Under the pieces are notes generated by a model that saw only the letters and a list, made by a program, of their open reading frames with translations, had not been told where the DNA came from and did not search any database. Of a stretch of DNA of 10,803 nt, positions 6,134 through 10,803 are shown piece after piece. Made by a program: the position numbers and the translations under genes. Source of the DNA: Bacillota bacterium (GTDB lineage Bacteria; Bacillota; Clostridia; Acetivibrionales; JAKOSZ01); the NCBI GenBank assembly GCA_029776555.1, contig JAKOSZ010000191.1, positions 1 to 10,803 on the forward strand, read 5' to 3'. Every line of letters begins with the position of its first letter. Within the stretch, counting starts at the first letter, position 1.

Positions 6134-8476
6134 TCAGCCTGCCGCCGCCTGGGGACGCGTTTTTAATGAAATCTCCCCGTCCGCAAGGTCCACGGTTATC
6201 TCATCCCCGGCCTTTATCTCTCCCCTTATGAACAGCTCCGAAAGCTCATCCTCTATATACCTTTGGATTGTCCTCCTAAGGGGCCTTGCTCCGAACTTCT
6301 CGTCATAGCCTTTGGCCAGCAGGAACTCCCTGGCGTTATCCGTCACATCCAGCTTCATGCCTTTGGCCTCTATCTCCTCCCGGACCTCTCCCAGCATGAG
6401 CTCCACTATCTCTTTCAGTTCGTCTTTGGTAAGCTTGTGGAACACCACAACCTCATCTATCCTGTTTAAGAACTCCGGCCTGAAGGTCTCCTTCAGCACC
6501 TCGTCTATCTTTTCTTTAGCGGTCTTGCTCTCGCTGCTGGCAAAGCCGATGCCTGCCGACCTGGTGCTGGTCCCGGCGTTGGAAGTCATCACGATTATGG
6601 TATTCTCGAAATTGACCGTCCTGCCGTGGCTGTCCGTCAGCCTGCCGTCCTCCAGTATCTGCAGCAGTATATTGAACACATCGGAATGGGCCTTCTCTAT
6701 CTCGTCCAGCAGTATTATCGAATAGGGCTTCCTTCTGACCTTCTCGGTAAGCTGCCCGGCGTCGTCGTATCCCACATAGCCCGGCGGAGAACCTATCAGC
6801 TTGGAAACCGTGTGCTTTTCCATATACTCGGACATGTCAAACCTGATGAGGGCCTCCTCGCTCCCGAAAAGCTCAACGGCCAGCGCCTTCACCAGCTCCG
6901 TCTTTCCAACGCCGGTAGGCCCGATGAATATGAAGGAGGCGGGCTTCCTCTTCTTCCTGAAACCGGCCCTGCTGCGCCTTATTGCCTTTGCCAGGCCGGA
7001 CACCGCTTCATGCTGGCCTATTACCCTCCTGTGCAGCCGCTCTTCCAGGTTGAGCAGCTTCCTGCTCTCCTCCTCGGTCAGCTTCTGAACCGGTATCTTG
7101 GTCCAGGACTCAACCACGTAGGCCACGTCATCCACGGTCATAACCGCACCTTTGCTCTTCTCTTCCATCTCCTTGATGGTCTTTAGCAGCTTGCACTCCC
7201 GGACCTTCAAATCTGCCGCCTTCTGATAATCCTCTATGGAATCCGCCGACACGGCGTTCTCCTTTTCCTCCTGGACTTTTTTAAGCTCATGGCGGAGTTC
7301 CTCCAGTTTTACAAGGGCTTCGTTTCTAAGGTTGCACCTTGAACCGGCCTCGTCTATCACGTCTATGGCCTTGTCGGGAAGGTACCTGTCGGTTATATAC
7401 CTCTCGGAAAGGATAACCGCGGCCTTTATTACCTCGTCAGGTATAGCCACCCGGTGGTAGCTTTCGTAGTAGCCCTTTAAGCCCCTCAGGATCTCTATGG
7501 ATTCCTCGACGGAAGGCTCATCCACAAATACGGGCTGGAACCTTCTCTCCAGGGCCGCATCCCTTTCAATGGCCCTGCGGTACTCGCTTAAGGTAGTAGC
7601 CCCGATTACCTGGATCTCTCCCTTGGCCAGGGCAGGCTTTAGGATGTTGGCCGCATTCATTGCCCCCTCGGCCTCCCCGGCTCCCATGATGTTGTGAAGC
7701 TCATCTATGACAAGGATTATATTCCCCAGCTGCTTCGCCTCTTCTATAATGCCTTTCATGCGGCCTTCGAACTGGCCCCTGAACTGAGTGCCGGCCACAA
7801 TTCCCGCCAGGTCGAGGGTATAAACCTCCATGTTGAAGAGCTTTGCCGGCACTTCCTTCCTGACTATCCTTAAGGCAAGCCCTTCGGCTATGGCCGTCTT
7901 ACCGACGCCCGGCTCGCCGATGAGCACCGGGTTGTTCTTAGTCCTCCGGTTTAGAATCTGTATGACCCGCTCTATTTCCCTGTCCCTTCCCACAACCCGG
8001 TCAATCTTGTCATCCCTGGCCAGGTCGTTCAGGTTGGTGCCGAAGAGTTCCAGGTACTTCTTTCTCCTGCCGTTCTTCTTCTCCTGGGTCTTTACCCTGG
8101 TGCTGTTCTTGCCGTCCCTTTCGTCGGCCTCTCTATGCTGCTCCCCGTGGCCGTCCCTTCCCTGGCCGCCTTTCTGGAACATGCTGCCGCTAAAGAAATT
8201 GAAAAGAGGATTGCCGGCGAATGGTCTTGCCGTTCCCGGCGGTGCCTCCTCCTGATTGTCCATTCCCATACCTTCAAACATGCTGGTAATCTGCCTGTTC
8301 AAGTTTTCCACGTCTTCGCTGCTCATTCCCGTCTGCTCCAGGAGCTGGTTTATCGGCTCAATCCCCTGTTTCTGGGCGCATGTGAGGCACAGGGCCTCCT
8401 GTATCTGCTTGCCGTTAACTATTTTTGTGATGAACACCACGGCATAGTTTTTCCTGCATACCGTACACATTATCAT
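6134..8476 (-). CDS. clpE: ClpE-like AAA+ unfoldase with N-terminal zinc finger
   Basis: This 780-residue Hsp100 unfoldase is expected to feed proteins to the ClpP peptidase. It opens with a treble-type zinc finger (Cys4, Cys7, Cys30, Cys33), the hallmark of ClpE, and lacks the double Clp_N repeat of ClpA/ClpC. A polar, Gly/Lys/Glu-rich linker covers about 75-140. D1 has Walker A GEPGVGKT (187-194), Walker B VIDE (D258, E259) and the arginine pair ERR (311-312). A short coiled middle domain (about 385-440) includes an UVR-like segment, SIEDYQKAADLKVREC. D2 has Walker A GPTGVGKT (519-526), Walker B LLDE (D591, E592), sensor TSNAG (631-635), arginine finger FLNRID (R672) and GARPLRR (729-735). 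AGIGF (641-645) matches the hydrophobic tripeptide loop that docks ClpP. ATG 8476 is chosen over an upstream TTG at 8557 because AGGAGGT precedes it by 7 nt and the finger then sits at the very N-terminus. No CtsR operator was found. Confidence 0.93.
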   Translation of the reverse strand: MIMCTVCRKNYAVVFITKIVNGKQIQEALCLTCAQKQGIEPINQLLEQTGMSSEDVENLNRQITSMFEGMGMDNQEEAPPGTARPFAGNPLFNFFSGSMFQKGGQGRDGHGEQHREADERDGKNSTRVKTQEKKNGRRKKYLELFGTNLNDLARDDKIDRVVGRDREIERVIQILNRRTKNNPVLIGEPGVGKTAIAEGLALRIVRKEVPAKLFNMEVYTLDLAGIVAGTQFRGQFEGRMKGIIEEAKQLGNIILVIDELHNIMGAGEAEGAMNAANILKPALAKGEIQVIGATTLSEYRRAIERDAALERRFQPVFVDEPSVEESIEILRGLKGYYESYHRVAIPDEVIKAAVILSERYITDRYLPDKAIDVIDEAGSRCNLRNEALVKLEELRHELKKVQEEKENAVSADSIEDYQKAADLKVRECKLLKTIKEMEEKSKGAVMTVDDVAYVVESWTKIPVQKLTEEESRKLLNLEERLHRRVIGQHEAVSGLAKAIRRSRAGFRKKRKPASFIFIGPTGVGKTELVKALAVELFGSEEALIRFDMSEYMEKHTVSKLIGSPPGYVGYDDAGQLTEKVRRKPYSIILLDEIEKAHSDVFNILLQILEDGRLTDSHGRTVNFENTIIVMTSNAGTSTRSAGIGFASSESKTAKEKIDEVLKETFRPEFLNRIDEVVVFHKLTKDELKEIVELMLGEVREEIEAKGMKLDVTDNAREFLLAKGYDEKFGARPLRRTIQRYIEDELSELFIRGEIKAGDEITVDLADGEISLKTRPQAAAG

Positions 8477-8483
8477 TAAAACC

Positions 8484-8490
8484 ACCTCCT
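8484..8490 (-). promoter_or_regulatory. Ribosome binding site that sets the clpE start
   Basis: AGGAGGT, a near-perfect Shine-Dalgarno sequence, stands 7 nt before ATG 8476. It favours this start over the in-frame TTG 81 nt upstream. Confidence 0.85.
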
Positions 8491-8601
8491 CAATGGGAAT
8501 CTCCCCAAAAGAGGAATCCCAAACAACCGGTGCCACTTTCCCGTTTGCGCTTTGCAAACGCCTCCCCTACTTATTTTTTATGCCTGATTTTAGAAATTGT
8601 A

Positions 8602-8640
8602 ACAGTAAAATTTGAAATTTTATATAACAATATTTACTGT
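8602..8640. promoter_or_regulatory. AT-rich nested inverted repeat in the clpE leader
   Basis: A perfect 17-bp palindrome with a single central G (TAAAATTT-G-AAATTTTA, 8606-8622) overlaps an outer inverted pair, ACAGTAAA (8602-8609) and TTTACTGT (8633-8640). The element lies between the predicted -10 and the clpE start. It resembles an operator but matches neither CIRCE (HrcA) nor the CtsR heptamer repeat. Confidence 0.5.
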
Positions 8641-8657
8641 CGCTGCTGATTATTATC

Positions 8658-8666
8658 AGTATAGCA
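8658..8666 (-). promoter_or_regulatory. Extended -10 promoter of the clpE-like gene
   Basis: On the minus strand TGC-TATACT (8658-8666) is an extended -10 element. No good -35 is seen at 17-18 bp, as expected for extended -10 promoters. The start site would be near 8651 and the leader about 175 nt. Confidence 0.5.
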
Positions 8667-8704
8667 TACGCGAAAAGCTCCGTCTAATGTCCCGTTTGCC
8701 GTGG

Positions 8705-8726
8705 AAAAAGCCGCCGGCCCCGTCGG
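8705..8726 (-). terminator. Possible weak terminator after uvrA
   Basis: On the minus strand an imperfect GC-rich hairpin, CCGACGGGGCCGGCGG (8711-8726), is followed by C and five T residues (8705-8709). The stem has one mismatch and a tight loop. It lies about 120 nt after the uvrA stop codon. Confidence 0.3.
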
Positions 8727-8845
8727 ACAAATTTACTGCCTTCATAAGGGAAATATCTTAAACAGGGTCAAAATATCGGCGTTTTTTGGGGGCAGACCGC
8801 CTACTTGTCCCGGTGTTGCGCTAAAGCCGCTCCGGAAATTCTCTC

Positions 8846-10803
8846 CTAACTGGTCTTTCCCAACACCCTTTTCAAAAACTGCCCCGTATAGGAATGCTCC
8901 ATGCCGGCAACCTCCTCGGGAGTGCCCTCCGCCACTACGTACCCTCCGGCGTTTCCGCCCTCAGGACCCAGGTCGATTATATGGTCGGCGGTTTTAATCA
9001 CGTCCATGTTGTGCTCAATGACCACCACCGAATTCCCCGCGTCCACAAACCTCTGGAGGATATTGATGAGCCTGTGAACGTCGGCGACGTGAAGGCCTGT
9101 GGTAGGCTCGTCCAGGATATACATGGTGCGCCCCGTGCTCCTCCTGGACAGCTCGGTGGCCAGCTTTACCCTCTGGGCTTCGCCGCCGGACAGGGTGGTG
9201 GAGGGTTGTCCGATTTTTATATAGCCAAGCCCCACGTCGTAAAGGGTCTCAAGCTTTTTCACAATCCTCGGAATGTTTTTGAAAAACTCCAACCCGTCTT
9301 CCACGGTCATGTCCAGCACGTCATATATATTCCTGCCCTTATACCTGACCTCTAAAGTTTCCCTGTTGTAGCGCTTGCCTTTACACACCTCGCAGGGCAC
9401 ATACACGTCCGGCAGGAAGTGCATCTCTATTTTTATAATCCCGTCACCGCTGCAGGCCTCGCAGCGCCCTCCCTTTACGTTGAAGCTGAAACGGCCGGGC
9501 CTGTATCCCCTCATCTTGGCCTCGGTGGTATTGGCAAAAACCTCACGGATGTAGTCAAAGACTCCGGTGTAAGTAGCCGGGTTGGACCTGGGCGTCCGCC
9601 CTATGGGCGACTGGTCTATGGCAATAACCTTGTCCAGGTGCTCCAGCCCCAGGATGGCGTCGTGTTCTCCGGCTTTGGTCTTGGCTCCGTTCAGCTCGGC
9701 GGCCAGCTTCTTATATAGTATTTCGTTTATAAGCGAGCTCTTTCCGGAGCCCGAAACCCCGGTCACGCACGTAAACACCCCAAGAGGTATTTTTACATCT
9801 ATGCTCTTTAGGTTATTCTCCCTGGCCCCCTTAATCTCAAGCCACTTTCCGTTGGACGCGCGTCTCTTCGGGGGGACCTCCACCTTTTTCTTGCCGCTTA
9901 AGTACTGGCCTGTTATGGACTTCTCGCATTTCTCTATGTCCTCAACGGTACCGGCGCACACCACCTCGCCCCCGTGGACGCCGGCTCCGGGCCCCATGTC
10001 TATGATGTAGTCGGCGGCCCTCATGGTCTCTTCGTCGTGCTCCACCACTATGAGGGTGTTGCCCAAATCCCTGAGCCTTTTTAAGGTCCTGATAAGCCTG
10101 CCGTTGTCCCTCTGGTGAAGCCCTATACTGGGTTCGTCGAGGATGTACAGGACTCCCATCAGCCCCGACCCTATCTGGGTAGCCAGCCTGATCCTCTGGG
10201 CTTCGCCCCCGGACAGGGTGCCCGCCGACCTGGCCAGGGTCAGATAGTCCAGGCCCACGTCCACCAGGAAGCCCAGCCTTGCGTCGATTTCCTTCAGTAT
10301 CTGGTGGGCTATCATCATCTCCCTGGGGCTTAAGTCCAGGCTCTTGAAAAACTCCCTGATTTCAGATACGGGCATGCAGGTGATTTCGTAGATGTTTTTC
10401 CCTCCCACGGTCACCGCCAGGCTTTCCTTTTTGAGCCTGGCTCCGTTGCACTCGGAACACGGCGTGCTGCTCATAAAGCTCTCGTAGTACTGCTTCATCC
10501 CCTCCGACTGGGTCTCCCTGTACCTTCTCTCCACCGAGTTTACTATCCCCTCGAAGGGAACGGTATAGGAGCCGCTGCCGTATTCCCTGTCATACACCAC
10601 CTTCAGGCGCTCTCCCCCGGTCCCGTACATTATGATGTCCAGGATGCGGGGCGGAAGCCTGTAGACAGGGGTATCAAGGCTGAAATTGTAATGCCTGGCA
10701 AGGGCATCAAATATCGCCCTTGCAAAGGAGTCCTCATCCTGCATGTTCCAGCCGTTGACCACAATTGCGCCCTCATGCAGGGATTTCGTGCGGTTGGGAA
10801 TAA
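8846..10803 (-). CDS. uvrA: UvrA excinuclease ABC subunit A, C-terminal 651 residues
   Basis: UvrA finds DNA damage with UvrB and loads it for nucleotide excision repair in the cytoplasm. The frame is open through the right window edge, where IPNRTKSLHEGAIVVNGW is a typical mid-UvrA block, so about 290 N-terminal residues, including the first Walker A, are outside. Visible in order are a CSEC pair, the first ABC signature LSGGEAQRIRLA with Walker B YILDEPSIGLH, the second Walker A GVSGSGKSS, the C-terminal zinc module (CEAC, 19 residues, CEVC) used in damage recognition, and the second signature LSGGEAQRVKLA with ILDEPTTGLH. The C-terminus SYTGQFLKRVLGKTS is canonical. All key residues are intact. 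A GTG at 10762 must not be read as the start. Gene order with uvrB cannot be seen. Confidence 0.96.
   Translation of the reverse strand, partial: IPNRTKSLHEGAIVVNGWNMQDEDSFARAIFDALARHYNFSLDTPVYRLPPRILDIIMYGTGGERLKVVYDREYGSGSYTVPFEGIVNSVERRYRETQSEGMKQYYESFMSSTPCSECNGARLKKESLAVTVGGKNIYEITCMPVSEIREFFKSLDLSPREMMIAHQILKEIDARLGFLVDVGLDYLTLARSAGTLSGGEAQRIRLATQIGSGLMGVLYILDEPSIGLHQRDNGRLIRTLKRLRDLGNTLIVVEHDEETMRAADYIIDMGPGAGVHGGEVVCAGTVEDIEKCEKSITGQYLSGKKKVEVPPKRRASNGKWLEIKGARENNLKSIDVKIPLGVFTCVTGVSGSGKSSLINEILYKKLAAELNGAKTKAGEHDAILGLEHLDKVIAIDQSPIGRTPRSNPATYTGVFDYIREVFANTTEAKMRGYRPGRFSFNVKGGRCEACSGDGIIKIEMHFLPDVYVPCEVCKGKRYNRETLEVRYKGRNIYDVLDMTVEDGLEFFKNIPRIVKKLETLYDVGLGYIKIGQPSTTLSGGEAQRVKLATELSRRSTGRTMYILDEPTTGLHVADVHRLINILQRFVDAGNSVVVIEHNMDVIKTADHIIDLGPEGGNAGGYVVAEGTPEEVAGMEHSYTGQFLKRVLGKTS

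Larger units (their letters stand above)
8477..8845. other. clpE promoter and leader region, end of uvrA unit
   Basis: No gene is visible in these 369 bp. Reading on the minus strand it holds a possible weak uvrA terminator (8705-8726), an extended -10 promoter (8658-8666), an AT-rich palindromic element (8602-8640), a CGTTTGC/GCAAACG hairpin (8542-8560), a GGGGAGG too close to an upstream TTG codon to be a good start, and the strong ribosome binding site of clpE. Confidence 0.6.

Noticed and set aside
8477..8557. A 27-residue N-terminal extension of ClpE from TTG 8557
   Set aside because: The GGGGAGG there is only about 3 nt from the TTG, whereas ATG 8476 has an ideal AGGAGGT and places the zinc finger at the N-terminus, as in known ClpE proteins.
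8766..8772. CtsR operator half-site GGTCAAA upstream of clpE
   Set aside because: The second heptamer at the required 3-bp spacing is missing, and the site lies upstream of the predicted promoter.
8846..10762. A complete short UvrA starting at GTG 10762
   Set aside because: The frame continues without a stop to the window edge with conserved UvrA sequence, so the gene is cut by the window.

Overview
The window reads as a stretch of ordinary chromosome from a Gram-positive, Clostridia-like bacterium. A Peptococcaceae-type organism would fit, but this is inference. The grounds are strong purine-rich ribosome binding sites, sigma-A style promoters, a zinc-finger ClpE-type unfoldase, a CheW adaptor, an Amidase_6 protein, a LysM membrane protein, mid-range to high GC, and heavy use of AGG and ATA codons. 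I see no insertion sequence, phage gene, tRNA, rRNA or CRISPR array.

Layout from left to right. (1) 1-1462, minus: a protein cut by the window edge that looks like a cytoplasmic six-hairpin glycosidase-type enzyme. (2) 1718-3070, minus: a membrane protein with a degenerate PP2C-type phosphatase domain inside the cell, one transmembrane helix, and an outside LysM domain. Two hairpin terminators follow it. (3) 3396-4601, plus: argJ, divergent from gene 2. Their two sigma-A-like promoters stand back to back, with -35 boxes only 6 bp apart. (4) 4735-5190, plus: an orphan cheW with its own promoter. (5) 5191-5715, minus: a small Amidase_6 protein whose stop codon directly abuts the cheW stop. (6) 5716-6133: a non-coding stretch with three 26-bp tandem repeats, two imperfect 28-bp repeats, and the terminator of the next gene. 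(7) 6134-8476, minus: a ClpE-like AAA+ unfoldase. (8) 8477-8845: its leader and promoter region, with an AT-rich palindrome and an extended -10. (9) 8846 to the right edge, minus: the C-terminal two thirds of uvrA.

The genes do not form one pathway. They cover arginine biosynthesis, chemotaxis signalling, protein quality control, nucleotide excision repair, cell-wall-associated functions and probable carbohydrate processing, and most appear to be separate transcription units. The least ordinary items are the predicted pseudophosphatase-TM-LysM protein, the 26-bp repeat cluster upstream of the amidase gene, and the AT-rich palindrome upstream of the clpE-like gene. I found no convincing multi-gene novel defence or metabolic system.
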